64,000 bases of DNA. Source: Planctomyces sp. GTDB lineage: Bacteria > Planctomycetota > Planctomycetia > Planctomycetales > Planctomycetaceae. Position numbers and translations under genes: made by a program. The notes under the pieces were generated by a model that worked only from the letters and a program-made list of their open reading frames with translations, was not told the DNA's origin and did no database searches. Position 1 is the first letter of the stretch, and every line of letters starts with the position of its first letter. The stretch is from assembly GCA_019636235.1 (NCBI GenBank), contig JAHBXW010000011.1:1-64000 (forward strand), in the 5' to 3' direction. This document shows positions 17,271 to 26,531 of the stretch, piece by piece.

Positions 17271-19637
17271 TCAGTCGACGTAAATGAATTCATTGAGTCC
17301 GAACAGCGACTGGCAATAGTCGGCCAGCGATTCGCTGCGGGGGTCGTCGTCCCCGCGCCCGGTTCGGGACTGGAACTGTCCGTCGAGAAACTCGAGCGAG
17401 GCCTCGAATTCCGCCGGAGTCGGCGACCGCGCGAACAACGCCTCGAACGCCTCCGCGATGATCGGCCGCAGCTCCTCTTCCGTCGGAGCCGATTGACCGG
17501 CGGGCTTCGGAGCCAGCCGGCTGGCGACATCGCGGGCAATGGTGCGGACGAAGCGATCGTTCAGCAGAACCATGGCCTGCGGCGCGACGGTCGTGGTCTG
17601 CCGGTTGGCGCAACTGGTCATCAGGTCCGGGCGGTCAAACGCCTGGAACATCGGATACGGGATCAGCCGCTTGTGGAACATGTACACGCTGCGCCGCCGG
17701 GTGGAGGCGTCGTCCGGCGCGTCATTCGGATAGCCGCCCCCCTTGATGTTGCGGGCGAGGTTGGCCTCGGGAGCGATGTACGGCTTGAATCCCGGGCCGC
17801 CTGCTTCCAGGTTCAGCGTTCCGCTGACGGCCAGCATCGCGTCCCGCATCACCTCGGCTTCGAGCCGCTGCGGCGTCATCCGCCACAGCAGCGTGTTGGC
17901 GGGATCGATCTGCGGGCCGCGCTCGTCCAGGCCGCCTTGCGTGCTGGCCTGCCGCCAGACGGCGCTGGTCAGGATCGATCGATGCAGGGCCTTAATGTCC
18001 CAGCCGCTCTCCACGAACTCGTTGCCCAAATGCTCGAGCAGCTCCGGATGAGACGGCGGATCGCCGCGCACGCCAAAATCGCTGGTGGTCCGCACGAGAC
18101 CCTGGCCAAAGTGATGGCTCCAGACCCGGTTGACGAAGACTCGGGCCAGCAGCGCTCCGCCCCCCTGCTGCGTGTCCGTGATCCAGTCGGCCAGGGCTCG
18201 TCGCTGCAGGGTGCTCGCCGCCTCTCCGATTTCTCCGTAGCCGTCCTTTGCCTTCCGCCAGTAGTCGTCGGCATCCGCGCCCGCCGACAGCATGGCAGGA
18301 AACCCGATGCCGACTTCGATCTCGCGGTCGTAGAAATCGCTTCGGCGAAACAACCAGGTTGTGCGGCGCTCGTGGTCGAAGTCCCGGAAAAAGAAGCCCT
18401 CCTTCCCGCTGGGCAAGTTGGCCGTGACGCGGTCGCCGCTGTGAAACACGCCCAGCAACTGGTAGTACTCGCTCGCCGTGAACGCGTCGTACTTGTGGTC
18501 GTGACAGCGGGCGCAGGCGACCGTAATCCCCAGCAGCCCGGATCCGACTGTGGAGATCACGTCGTCCAGCTCGTTGTATCGATTCAGCAGACGTTCGCTC
18601 TCGATGAACGTGTCCGGCAACTTGAAGGACGGCCCGGCGGTCAGAAAGCCGGTCGCTGAGACCGCAGCATCATTGCCCGGCTCGTATTCGTCGCCGGCGA
18701 TCTGCCAGCGCACGAACTGGTCGTACGGCAGGTTGTCATTGAGCGCCTGGATCACGAAGTCGCGATAGACATACGCGTGCGGACGGTCCATGTCGGATTC
18801 CTGTCCGTCGCTGTCGGCGTACCGCGCCACATCCAACCAATGCCGGCCCCAGCGCTCGCCGTAACGGGGCGAGTCCAGCAGCTGGTCCACCAGATTGCGC
18901 ACGGCGGAATCGGGATCCTCGGCATGCGCCGCGACGAACTCTCGGGTCTGCTCCGGAGTCGGCGGCAGGCCGATCGCATCAAAGTGCAATCGTCGCACCA
19001 GCGTCCGTGCATCGGCGGGCGGCGCTGGCCGGAGTCCGGCGTCGTGGAGTCGCCGCAGCACGAACCGATCGATCGGTCCTTTCGACCAGGCGTCGTCGGA
19101 CGCCCGGGCAGGCGCCGTGGGCCGGGCAAGTCGCTGGAACGCCCAGTGCTTCCGGGCCCGATCGAGTTTCGGATCCACGATGTCCGCGTCTTCGGGCCAC
19201 GCCGCGCCCTGGTCGATCCAGGAGCGAAGCAGGCCGACCTGCTCGCCGGTCAGCGGCGCCCTGCCTTTCGGCGGCATCAGCCGCTCGTCTCCTCCGGACA
19301 CGAACTGAATCAGCGGGCTCTCCTCGCCCTGGCCGGCGATGATCGCGGCGCCGCTGTCCCCTCCCTGGAATGCCCGGGACTTGATGCCCAGGTTCAGGCC
19401 CCCTTCTTCCGTGGACCCGGCGTGGCACTCGTAACAATTGTTTTGCAGGATCGGCTGAATCTCGCGCAGAAAGTCCACGGGTGCAGCGCGTGCCGCCGGC
19501 GACGGCGCGCTTGGGACGCCCGCTGCGGCAGGGTCGTCGGCGTGCTGCGCCAGGGCGATGCTGTGAACCATTCCCAGGCAGAGCGCCAGGCACGCGGGGC
19601 GACAGCGCGACGGAGAGATGCGGGACAGGGCCTTCAT
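17271..19637 (-). CDS. PSD1 / planctomycete cytochrome c protein (DUF1549-DUF1553)
   Basis: A 788-residue secreted protein. ATG 19637 gives a signal peptide ending around SIALA at residue 30; two further ATGs 15-16 codons upstream are alternatives. A planctomycete cytochrome C motif, NNCYECHAG (C68-H72), is followed by a segment with MPPKGRAPLTGEQV. DUF1549 starts near PIDRFVLRRLHDAGLRP and contains a second cysteine motif (CARCHDHKYD). DUF1553 forms the C-terminal third (GGALLARVFVNRVWSHHFGQ; RRSVYMFHKRLIPYPMFQAF). Gene order PSD1 - DUF1501 with a 9-base gap is the standard planctomycete operon. The covalent heme suggests an electron-transfer or redox-sensing role, but the substrate is unknown. 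Confidence 0.9.
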   Translation of the reverse strand: MKALSRISPSRCRPACLALCLGMVHSIALAQHADDPAAAGVPSAPSPAARAAPVDFLREIQPILQNNCYECHAGSTEEGGLNLGIKSRAFQGGDSGAAIIAGQGEESPLIQFVSGGDERLMPPKGRAPLTGEQVGLLRSWIDQGAAWPEDADIVDPKLDRARKHWAFQRLARPTAPARASDDAWSKGPIDRFVLRRLHDAGLRPAPPADARTLVRRLHFDAIGLPPTPEQTREFVAAHAEDPDSAVRNLVDQLLDSPRYGERWGRHWLDVARYADSDGQESDMDRPHAYVYRDFVIQALNDNLPYDQFVRWQIAGDEYEPGNDAAVSATGFLTAGPSFKLPDTFIESERLLNRYNELDDVISTVGSGLLGITVACARCHDHKYDAFTASEYYQLLGVFHSGDRVTANLPSGKEGFFFRDFDHERRTTWLFRRSDFYDREIEVGIGFPAMLSAGADADDYWRKAKDGYGEIGEAASTLQRRALADWITDTQQGGGALLARVFVNRVWSHHFGQGLVRTTSDFGVRGDPPSHPELLEHLGNEFVESGWDIKALHRSILTSAVWRQASTQGGLDERGPQIDPANTLLWRMTPQRLEAEVMRDAMLAVSGTLNLEAGGPGFKPYIAPEANLARNIKGGGYPNDAPDDASTRRRSVYMFHKRLIPYPMFQAFDRPDLMTSCANRQTTTVAPQAMVLLNDRFVRTIARDVASRLAPKPAGQSAPTEEELRPIIAEAFEALFARSPTPAEFEASLEFLDGQFQSRTGRGDDDPRSESLADYCQSLFGLNEFIYVD

Positions 19638-20060
19638 GCGGGTTCGCCGGTCGGGCGCCGAGGGTGCAAGAGAAGGCGGCATCATGATTCCATATACCGA
19701 GCGTCGCGATGAATGGAACGGCGTGCGGAGTCTTCGCCGCCGACATGTCCTCGAATCGAGCGTCGTCAGCAGGGCCAACCGCCGACTGTCTGCCGCGTTC
19801 TGACTATGGCTCAGTCTATGCGAAATCCGATGGCCAGCAATGCGATGCTGCGCACGGCAATTTCGATTGTTCTCGCTGGCCGGATAACGTCGCGGTTCCG
19901 CCGCCGCGTTGGGTGCCATGGGCGGCTTGTCCGCCCGTGTACGGCTTGCGTTGGGTGCCATGTGCGGACGTTCAAAGACCTGTCCGCGTCGCTGGGCAGA
20001 CCTGCCCTGGTCCAGCGAATTCTTCAGGCATTCAACACACCTCGATGTCCCCGCCTGTTA
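19638..20060. repeat. intergenic region with REP-like hairpins
   Basis: This 423-base gap has no gene. GCGTTGGGTGCCATG occurs twice in direct orientation (19906-19920 and 19948-19962). The first copy runs into a hairpin (GGGCGG, loop CTTGT, CCGCCC; 19920-19936). The second continues into TGCGGAC and GTCCGCG about 20 bases apart, which could also pair. Elements of this kind (TGCC-AT followed by a Gly-rich stem and CTTGT loop) look like dispersed planctomycete hairpins. Confidence 0.6.
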
Positions 20061-20990
20061 TCAGTCTTCATGAGTTGGCCCCTGTCGTGCTCCAAACGTG
20101 CGTTTGACGATCGCCTCGTACTCATTGACGGTTCGATGCAGCCAGTCGCACGCGACGTCCCAGCTGGAGTCGTCATCGGGATCAATCGGGTGACGCTGGA
20201 TGAGATAGCGACCTTCCGCGTGCGGCTCGAGCGCCACACCGGTCCCCGCCTCCAGCACCTCGCGCTGCGACGCAAGTCGCTCGAAGACGGTTTCGTTCTC
20301 GGCGCCAAAAGCTCCGCGGACAAACACGCCGCAGTCCTGCCGTCCAACGTAGGCCCCGAGATACAGGCCGAGATCCCTCAATGTCCGTCGTCTGGTGTTT
20401 CCGCCGTTCGCGGGGCCGTAGACCGCCTCGGAGGGATGCCGGAGCAACAGACGCGACCAGAACCGCGAGCAGAGCTGACCATATTCGCTCTGAGCCGTCT
20501 GCGCGATCGTGTGCAGCCGGCGCTCCCAGCCGTTCGGCCGGCAGAGAATCTCAAACTGCGGTGCGGGGAGCGAATCGCCGATCCGGACGGCCCGCAGGCG
20601 GACGGCGAAAAAGGCACACGACTCGTCTGTGTGTTCGTTCAGCCAGCGCAGTGCCGAGAGATGTGGTTCCCGAAACTCGCGGGCGATCCAGATCACCGTC
20701 TTCGCGTCAAGCCCCGCCAGATAGGTCAGGATCTGACCAAGATGCCAGTGATCGGACGCCTCCAGCTGATTCTCGATCAGCACGAGCGTGCCATCGCTGA
20801 TGTTTCTCGCAAGAAGGTCCGCCGCGAAGCGTTCGACAGCGACCTCCGTCCCCTCCAGCTCCAGCCGCAGGTCGAGAAGCTGTGAGAGATGGTCCAGATT
20901 GGCCGCCAGCCAGGGCGTCAGACTGTGCGCTTCATGCGGCCAGGCTTCCCGGAGATCGACTTCGACAAGCCGGCCGAGTTCGGGAATCAT
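20061..20990 (-). CDS. DUF4268 protein with PD-(D/E)XK-like nuclease core
   Basis: A 309-residue cytoplasmic protein. The N-terminal half (LGRLVEVDLREAWPHEAHSL, then FAADLLARN and LVLIENQLEASDHWHLGQIL) matches an uncharacterised family with a probable PD-(D/E)XK core, where the Asp in AADLL and the ENQ triplet would bind metal. TYLAGLDAKTVIWIAREF follows. The C-terminal half is the DUF4268 region (WSRLLLRHPSE; GLYLGAYVGRQDCGVFVRG). Related proteins are often found as stand-alone genes or near restriction systems; there are no partner genes here. Flanking spacers are long (over 400 bases), consistent with an isolated, possibly transferred gene. Nuclease activity is an inference. Confidence 0.75.
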   Translation of the reverse strand: MIPELGRLVEVDLREAWPHEAHSLTPWLAANLDHLSQLLDLRLELEGTEVAVERFAADLLARNISDGTLVLIENQLEASDHWHLGQILTYLAGLDAKTVIWIAREFREPHLSALRWLNEHTDESCAFFAVRLRAVRIGDSLPAPQFEILCRPNGWERRLHTIAQTAQSEYGQLCSRFWSRLLLRHPSEAVYGPANGGNTRRRTLRDLGLYLGAYVGRQDCGVFVRGAFGAENETVFERLASQREVLEAGTGVALEPHAEGRYLIQRHPIDPDDDSSWDVACDWLHRTVNEYEAIVKRTFGARQGPTHED

Positions 20991-21578
20991 GAGGCGGCGT
21001 CCGGAGTTCCAATCGGGCGGCGCATCCTGAAGGCCGCTGAAGGCGGGGCTTTGGAAGAAACCTTCGCCGGCCGGAAGGGCGTGGCGAATGTTGCTGGCGC
21101 CTCCGACAAGCAGGTCCTCTTCCTCAATGACCGGCCGCTTAATGACTTGCTGGCTCGAACGATGGTCAGTCGCTGAGGGTCATCGCTTAAACAGAACATA
21201 GCGTGGCGCATTGCAAGGCTCAATCGGCAAGCCGATTCACGGGAGAACGGGGCGCACTTGTCGTCGCAATGCAAACGCCCTCGCGGCGCTCTGATGCTCC
21301 GCCGAATCACGGTCCGCCGGTTCGCAACGCCGCTGCGAGGATTTTCCCGGGCTCTCTCCGAACCGGGAAAACCCCACTCCCACGATTCCGCCAAACGGCA
21401 CGGGGCGCACAATCCGCACGAATGGCGCGGGCCGCAACAGCCGAACTCAAGGGCGAATCGCTATCCGCAACCGGCCATTCCGCCGGTTGCCACGCTTGAC
21501 GAAGCCGCCTTCCCGCAGCGCGACCTAACGTTCCGCAGGGTCGGGCCTCAACGACTCACTGTGGGCAGACACAAAACC
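20991..21578. other. intergenic region without recognisable content
   Basis: 588 bases between the divergent DUF4268 gene and the FHA-EAL gene. Frames are open in several directions but none has a start, ribosome-binding site or family signature that I trust. The in-frame extension upstream of the DUF4268 start reaches a TGA near 21183 without any usable start codon. A lower-GC patch around 21180-21210 (CTTAAACAGAACATAGCG) may hold a promoter. Confidence 0.4.
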
Positions 21579-22742
21579 ATGCAGACGACGACGATCCCGA
21601 CCGGGAAAGCCACACACGATGTTCGCAACCAGACCGGCTGGTGCCTCATCGGGTGCCTGCCGCCATCGCGCCAGCTCATGCGCTCGGTCGTGGACTGCGA
21701 AGCGTTCGTCATCGGGCGCCGGCCGGGCGTCAACCTGCAGGTGCACTCCCCCAAAGTCTCCGGACGGCACGCCGAACTCCTCACCATCGGCCACTGCCTG
21801 TTCATCCGCGACCTGGGCAGCACGAACGGCACGTACGTCAACCGCCGCCGCATCCGCCAGCCCACGCCGCTCGTCGCCGGCGACCACATCGAACTCGCCG
21901 ACGTCGAATTCCGCGTCGAACTCGACGGCGGACTGACGCACGAAGTCGTCCACCCGCAGCTCAAGAACACCTGTCAGGACATCGACACGATCGAGGACGA
22001 GTGGGTCCTCAGCCAGCTCGATCGCCTGATCCGCGAACGGGCCGTCACGCCGCACTACCAGCCGATCGTCTCGCTCATCGATTCCGACGCCACCACCGGC
22101 TACGAGGCGCTGGCCCGCAGCAAAATGTGCGGCTTCGAAAGCCCGTTCAAGATGTTTGAGACCGCGCGGATCGCCAACCGTGAGGTCGAACTCAGCCTGG
22201 TCTGTCGGCAGCGGGCCATTGAAATCGCCCCCCAGCTGCCCGCCCGCCGGCCGGTGTTCGTGAACACGCATCCCACGGAAAGCTTCACCGTCGACGTGCT
22301 CCCCTCGGTGCGGAACCTGCGCCGCCAGATCCCCGACGTGCCGATGGTCGTCGAGGTGCACGAGGCGGCCGTCCACGACGCCCACAGCGTCCGTGAGTTC
22401 CGCGCCGAACTGAAGGACCTCGACGTGCAGCTCGCCTACGACGACTTCGGCGCGGGGCGCTCCCGGCTGATGGAACTCGTCAAGGCGCCCCCCGACTACC
22501 TGAAGTTCGACGCCTCGATGATCCGCAACGTCGACCAGGCCAGCACGCAGCACTGGCGGATGATCAAGACGCTGGTCGAACTCGTCATGGAGTTCGACAC
22601 CCGTCCGCTGGCGGAAGGCATCGAGACGACTGAAGAGGTCCAGGCCTGCCGTGATCTGGGATTCACGTTCGCCCAGGGCTACTACTTCGGGCGGCCGGCC
22701 GATCCCAAGTCGTTCGCCGAGACGACGGCGCTCGCCAACTGA
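21579..22742 (+). CDS. FHA-EAL protein, probable c-di-GMP phosphodiesterase
   Basis: A 387-residue soluble protein from ATG 21579. An FHA domain (about 42-115; FVIGRRPG, SGRHAELL, LGSTNGTYVN) binds phosphothreonine. An EAL domain follows (about 145-385) with the residues expected for catalysis: Glu176 in YEALARS, Asn229 in FVNTHP, Glu259 in VVEVHE, Asp288-Asp289 in AYDDFGAG, Lys309 in YLKFD, Glu346 in LAEGIETTEE, and QGYYFG. It should therefore hydrolyse cyclic di-GMP to pGpG, probably under control of a Ser/Thr kinase through the FHA domain. No GGDEF domain or kinase is adjacent. The spacer upstream is long, so it probably has its own promoter. Confidence 0.88.
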   Translation: MQTTTIPTGKATHDVRNQTGWCLIGCLPPSRQLMRSVVDCEAFVIGRRPGVNLQVHSPKVSGRHAELLTIGHCLFIRDLGSTNGTYVNRRRIRQPTPLVAGDHIELADVEFRVELDGGLTHEVVHPQLKNTCQDIDTIEDEWVLSQLDRLIRERAVTPHYQPIVSLIDSDATTGYEALARSKMCGFESPFKMFETARIANREVELSLVCRQRAIEIAPQLPARRPVFVNTHPTESFTVDVLPSVRNLRRQIPDVPMVVEVHEAAVHDAHSVREFRAELKDLDVQLAYDDFGAGRSRLMELVKAPPDYLKFDASMIRNVDQASTQHWRMIKTLVELVMEFDTRPLAEGIETTEEVQACRDLGFTFAQGYYFGRPADPKSFAETTALAN

Positions 22743-22777
22743 CGCGGCAGCCCGTCGGAATGCCAGGCCGCAGCCGG

Positions 22778-23827
22778 TTATTCGGCGCGCATGCCAAGTT
22801 CGACTTGAATGCGCCGGGCTTTGCCTTCCCGCAGCACTTCGATCGTCACGACCTCGCCCGGGCGCTTCTCGCCGACCAGCTCGACGAGCGCCGCCAGCGT
22901 CGTCACTTTCTTCGAGCTGAACAGAACCAGGATGTCCCCCGTCAGCACGCCCGCGCGCTCGGCCGGTTCGCCGCGGTAGACCTCGGTCACCAGCAGGCCC
23001 CGGTTTTCCGGATCGGGTCGCCCCGTCAGCCCCAGCAGCGCCCCGCTGTGGCCGGGAAAGTCCTCCCCCGAAGCCAGCCGGTCCCATTCGTCCCGGTACA
23101 CCGCGACCGGCACGTGAAAGTTGTAATTCGGGTTCTCGCCGATCCGGCTGTGGATCGCCACCACGCGCCCCGCCATGTCGAACAGCGGTCCGCCCGAGTC
23201 GCCGCCAACCAGCTGGCAGTCCGTCTGGATGAACCGCCGCCGGGATGAAATGACGCGCCCCAGCCGCAGGACGACGCCGCGATCGGAATCGTAGCCGCCG
23301 GGATGCCCCAGCGCCGCGCACCATGCGCCCGGCCCCGCCGACGTTTGCTCCGCCAGCTCCACGTGCGGCCACTTGCGGTCCTTCGGCAACTGCACCATCC
23401 CGGAATCGAACGACCGGTTTCGTCCAAGCGTCTCGCCGCGGACGGTCGATCCGTCCCACAGCGTCACGTCCACGCGACGCCCGGGCTCGCCGATCACATG
23501 GCCAGCCGTCAGCACAATGCCTCCCTCGGTGACGATCACGCCCGTCCCGAACGCCCGGCCGATCCGCAGCCCCACCGTCGCGCGCTGCGACCGCTCGACC
23601 AGACGCGTCAGATGCGTCTCCATCTCCCGCACGTCGGCCAGCGTTTCCGGTTCGCTCTTCAGGAACACGGCTGGCGGGGACAGCGGTGCGATCAACTGCG
23701 TCGACGTGGCTGTCCGCTGCGAGGGCTGCGCCAAGGCTGACGACGCGCCCAGAGGAATCAGCCCCAGCCCCAGACTGGCCAGTGCCAGCCAGCGGACGCG
23801 GTTTTGCACGCGAGGCAGCTGCGGCAT
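22778..23827 (-). CDS. secreted trypsin-like serine protease with PDZ domain (DegP-like)
   Basis: A 349-residue protein from ATG 23827, preceded by AAGGGGAAAAGG; an ATG 9 codons earlier is possible. The signal peptide (WLALASLGLGLIPLGASSAL) directs it to the periplasm or outside. The catalytic triad is complete: His110 in LTAGHVIG, Asp141 in SFDSGMVQ and Ser211 in GGDSGGPLF. A single PDZ domain occupies about 255-345 (GEPAERAGVLTGDILVLFSS). It is shorter than DegP (one PDZ). Likely role: quality control or signalling proteolysis in the cell envelope. It lies 55 bases downstream of purM on the same strand, so read-through is possible. Confidence 0.88.
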   Translation of the reverse strand: MPQLPRVQNRVRWLALASLGLGLIPLGASSALAQPSQRTATSTQLIAPLSPPAVFLKSEPETLADVREMETHLTRLVERSQRATVGLRIGRAFGTGVIVTEGGIVLTAGHVIGEPGRRVDVTLWDGSTVRGETLGRNRSFDSGMVQLPKDRKWPHVELAEQTSAGPGAWCAALGHPGGYDSDRGVVLRLGRVISSRRRFIQTDCQLVGGDSGGPLFDMAGRVVAIHSRIGENPNYNFHVPVAVYRDEWDRLASGEDFPGHSGALLGLTGRPDPENRGLLVTEVYRGEPAERAGVLTGDILVLFSSKKVTTLAALVELVGEKRPGEVVTIEVLREGKARRIQVELGMRAE

Positions 23828-23882
23828 CCTTTTCCCCTTGGGTTCCGGCCGCACGATCCGGCTCCATCGGCCGCGCGGCGAC

Positions 23883-24935
23883 TCAGTCTTCGCAGTCTGC
23901 GCCCGGCTCGCCGGGCCGCACCTCCCCGATCACTCGACTTTCCAGCCCGCACGCCCGCACCGACTCGATGGCGGCATCCGCGGCATCCGCCCGAACCGTC
24001 GCTGTCAGGCCGATGCCCATATTGAACACTCGGAACATTTCTTCGCGGTCGACATTACCCAACCGCCGCAGCCAGTCAAACACCGGCGGGGGCGTCCAGG
24101 CGTCGCGGCGAATGTGCAGCCGGCAACCCTCCGGCAGAATCCGCGCGACGTTCTCGGCCAATCCTCCCCCGGTGATGTGCGCCAGGCCCGTCAACCGCTC
24201 GCCCAGCCGCGACTGCAGGGCGGCTGTGGTCTTCGCGTAGATCCGCGTCGGCGTCAGCAGGACGTCGCCGACCGTCCCGCCCAGCTCCGAAACGGGCTCG
24301 GACACATCCAGCCCCGCATGTTCGAACACGATCTTGCGGACCAGGCTGAACCCGTTCGAATGCAGGCCGCTGGAGTCGACGCCAATCAGGACGTCCCCGG
24401 GCCGGATGGCCTTGCCATCGAGGATCCGGTCGCGTTCGACGACCCCCACGCAGAACCCGGCCAGGTCGAAGTCGTCCGCCGCGTACAGGTCGGGCATGAT
24501 GGCTGTCTCGCCCCCCAGCAGGGCGGCCCCGGCCTCGACGCAACCCTCGCAGACGCCCTTCACGAGGCTGGCGATCAGGTCCGGATTGTCCCGGCCCAGC
24601 GCCAGGTAGTCGAGAAAGAACAGCGGCTCCGCCCCCAGACAGAGGCAGTCGTTCACGCACATCGCGACCAGGTCGATGCCGACCGTGTCGAACTTCCCGG
24701 CCAGCGCGGCGACTTTGATCTTCGTGCCCACCCCGTCCGTCCCGGAGACCAGCACCGGGTCGACGTATTTCTTTCCCTCGCCGAACAGTCGAAACAGCCC
24801 CGCGAAGCCCCCTGGGAGCGGCATGACGCGGGGCGTGTTGGTCCGCGCCATCAGTGCGGGCAGCCGGCCCATCGCCTCCTCATACAGGTCGAGATCGACG
24901 CCTGCGGAACGGTAGGTCAGCGAGGACTCGGACAC
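23883..24935 (-). CDS. purM: phosphoribosylformylglycinamidine cyclo-ligase (AIR synthetase)
   Basis: A 350-residue PurM, which converts FGAM plus ATP to aminoimidazole ribotide in purine synthesis. The start is a GTG at 24935: the conserved sequence begins SESSLTYRSAGVDLDLYEEA, and no ATG or other start fits near it. Family motifs are VSGTDGVGTKIKVA (the metal/ATP loop), VAMCVNDCLCLGAEPLFFLD, GCVEAGAALLGGETAIMPDL, DSSGLHSNGFSLVRKI and AHITGGGLAENVARILPEG. Length and motif order are standard. The neighbouring protease gene is functionally unrelated. Confidence 0.95.
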   Translation of the reverse strand: MSESSLTYRSAGVDLDLYEEAMGRLPALMARTNTPRVMPLPGGFAGLFRLFGEGKKYVDPVLVSGTDGVGTKIKVAALAGKFDTVGIDLVAMCVNDCLCLGAEPLFFLDYLALGRDNPDLIASLVKGVCEGCVEAGAALLGGETAIMPDLYAADDFDLAGFCVGVVERDRILDGKAIRPGDVLIGVDSSGLHSNGFSLVRKIVFEHAGLDVSEPVSELGGTVGDVLLTPTRIYAKTTAALQSRLGERLTGLAHITGGGLAENVARILPEGCRLHIRRDAWTPPPVFDWLRRLGNVDREEMFRVFNMGIGLTATVRADAADAAIESVRACGLESRVIGEVRPGEPGADCED

Positions 24936-25185
24936 GTCGGACAGTTCGTAGGGGAGCGGGGGCGGAGACCCGCAGGGACGCGCGCGGATGGCGGCCGCCT
25001 GCCGGAAACCGAAGGATATCGAACCGCCCGGGAAGTTCGACAGTTCACGGGGCCGGCGGGACGGCGTCGCGACAGGTCCGCCCCTCCTCGCGGCCCGACA
25101 GCGCGCGGCGCAGCGACGCGATTGACGGCGTTTCCGCCATCCCGTAGAGATCGATTTCCCCCGCCCCGGATCACGGAGACCGTGC

Positions 25186-25677
25186 ATGAACCCCCGCGAC
25201 GCCCTGCAACTGACCATTCAGATGGGGGAATTCGTCGGACTCGCGTACATCAATGACCTCAGCGACGAGGACCTGATGCGCCGCGCGGCCCCCGGCATCA
25301 ACCACATCAACTGGCAGCTCGGACATCTCATCGCCTCCGAACACGAGATGCTCAACGGCAGCCTGCCCGGCTCGATGCCCCCCCTGCCGCAGGGCTTCGC
25401 GGAACGCTATGCGAAGGACAAGGCCGCCAGCGACAACCCCGCCGACTTCGCCTCCAAGGCCGAGCTGTTGCGCGTCTACCGGGAACAGCGCGAGGCCATG
25501 CTGACAGCCCTCGGCGAACAGAGCGACGAGGCGCTCGACAAGGTCTCCCCCGAGGCGTTTCGCAGCTATGCCCCCACGCTGGGCGCGGTGTTCGCCCTGC
25601 AGGGCAGCCACTGGCTGATGCACTGCGGCCAGTGGGCAGTCGTCCGTCGCCAATTGGGACGTCCGCCGCTGTTCTGA
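25186..25677 (+). CDS. DinB/YfiT-superfamily protein
   Basis: A 163-residue four-helix protein of the DinB superfamily (metal-dependent or thiol-transferase-like helical bundles). The metal-binding histidine pattern fits: His in HINWQLGHLIASEHEML and two His in GSHWLMHCGQWAVVRR near the C-terminus. Members range from DNA-damage-inducible proteins to mycothiol/bacillithiol transferases; the substrate here is unknown. It diverges from purM. The LutA-like gene begins 72 bases downstream on the same strand, so a small operon with it and the aldo/keto reductase is possible. Confidence 0.8.
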   Translation: MNPRDALQLTIQMGEFVGLAYINDLSDEDLMRRAAPGINHINWQLGHLIASEHEMLNGSLPGSMPPLPQGFAERYAKDKAASDNPADFASKAELLRVYREQREAMLTALGEQSDEALDKVSPEAFRSYAPTLGAVFALQGSHWLMHCGQWAVVRRQLGRPPLF

Positions 25678-25748
25678 CCTGCGCATCCGACGCCGCGATT
25701 TTGTCTCGCCCCGCTGTCAACGCCCCGCCCGCCCCGCCGATCACCCGC

Positions 25749-26510
25749 ATGCGCGTCGGACTGTTCATCCCCTGTTACGTCGATCAGTTCTATCCCGACG
25801 TCGGCATGGCGACGCTGGAGCTGCTGGAGAAACTCGGCTGCGACGTCGACTTTCCCCCGGCGCAGACGTGTTGCGGCCAGCCCATGGCGAACACCGGCTG
25901 CTGGGACGACATGCGGCCGCTGGCCGAGCAGTTCCTGAAGATCTTCGCCCCCTACGAGGCGGTCGTCTGCCCGTCGGGGAGCTGCACGGCGATGGTCACG
26001 CACCATTACGAGCACGCGCTGCATGGCCAGCCGGGGTTCGAGGAGCTGAAAGCGAAGACGTTCGAACTGACGCAGTTTCTGACGGACGTCCTGCAGGTCG
26101 ACCGGTTCGAGGGGCTGCGGTTTCCGCACCGGGTCGGGCTGCACAACAGTTGCCACGGGCTGCGGGAACTGCGGCTGGGACGCTCCAGCGAGCGCATGGA
26201 ACCGGACTTCAACAAGGCGCGGCAGTTGCTGGAGCTGGTCGAGGGGCTGGAACTCGTGCCGCTGCAGCGGCCGGACGAATGTTGCGGATTCGGGGGGACG
26301 TTTGCGGTGTCGGAAGAGGCCGTTTCGTGCATGATGGGGCTGGACCGCGTCCACGACCACGAGCAGGCGGGCGCGGAGGTCATCACGGCGGGGGACATGT
26401 CCTGTCTGATGCACCTGGAGGGGCTGATCCGGAGGCAGAAGAAGCCGCTCGCCGTGATGCACATCGCGCAGATTCTTGCGGGACGCCAGCCAGCGACGGC
26501 GGCGACCTAG
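25749..26510 (+). CDS. LutA/LldE-like Fe-S oxidoreductase subunit
   Basis: A 253-residue protein with two CCG domains (CCGQPMANTG at about residue 41 and ECCGFGGTF near 180), as in LutA of the LutABC L-lactate oxidation complex and in heterodisulfide-reductase-like subunits. ATG 25749 begins MRVGLFIPCYVDQFYPDVG, the standard family N-terminus. LutB and LutC partners are not in the window, so the gene is an orphan here. If it functions in lactate oxidation the other subunits must be elsewhere; otherwise it may serve another 2-hydroxyacid. Followed after 21 bases by an aldo/keto reductase. Confidence 0.85.
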   Translation: MRVGLFIPCYVDQFYPDVGMATLELLEKLGCDVDFPPAQTCCGQPMANTGCWDDMRPLAEQFLKIFAPYEAVVCPSGSCTAMVTHHYEHALHGQPGFEELKAKTFELTQFLTDVLQVDRFEGLRFPHRVGLHNSCHGLRELRLGRSSERMEPDFNKARQLLELVEGLELVPLQRPDECCGFGGTFAVSEEAVSCMMGLDRVHDHEQAGAEVITAGDMSCLMHLEGLIRRQKKPLAVMHIAQILAGRQPATAAT

Positions 26511-26531
26511 GCCATCAATACGGAAGTCGTC

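Noticed and set aside
20889-21176. Plus-strand frame of 95 codons between the DUF4268 and FHA-EAL genes
   Set aside because: It overlaps the 5' end of the DUF4268 gene in antisense and shows no family pattern or ribosome-binding site.
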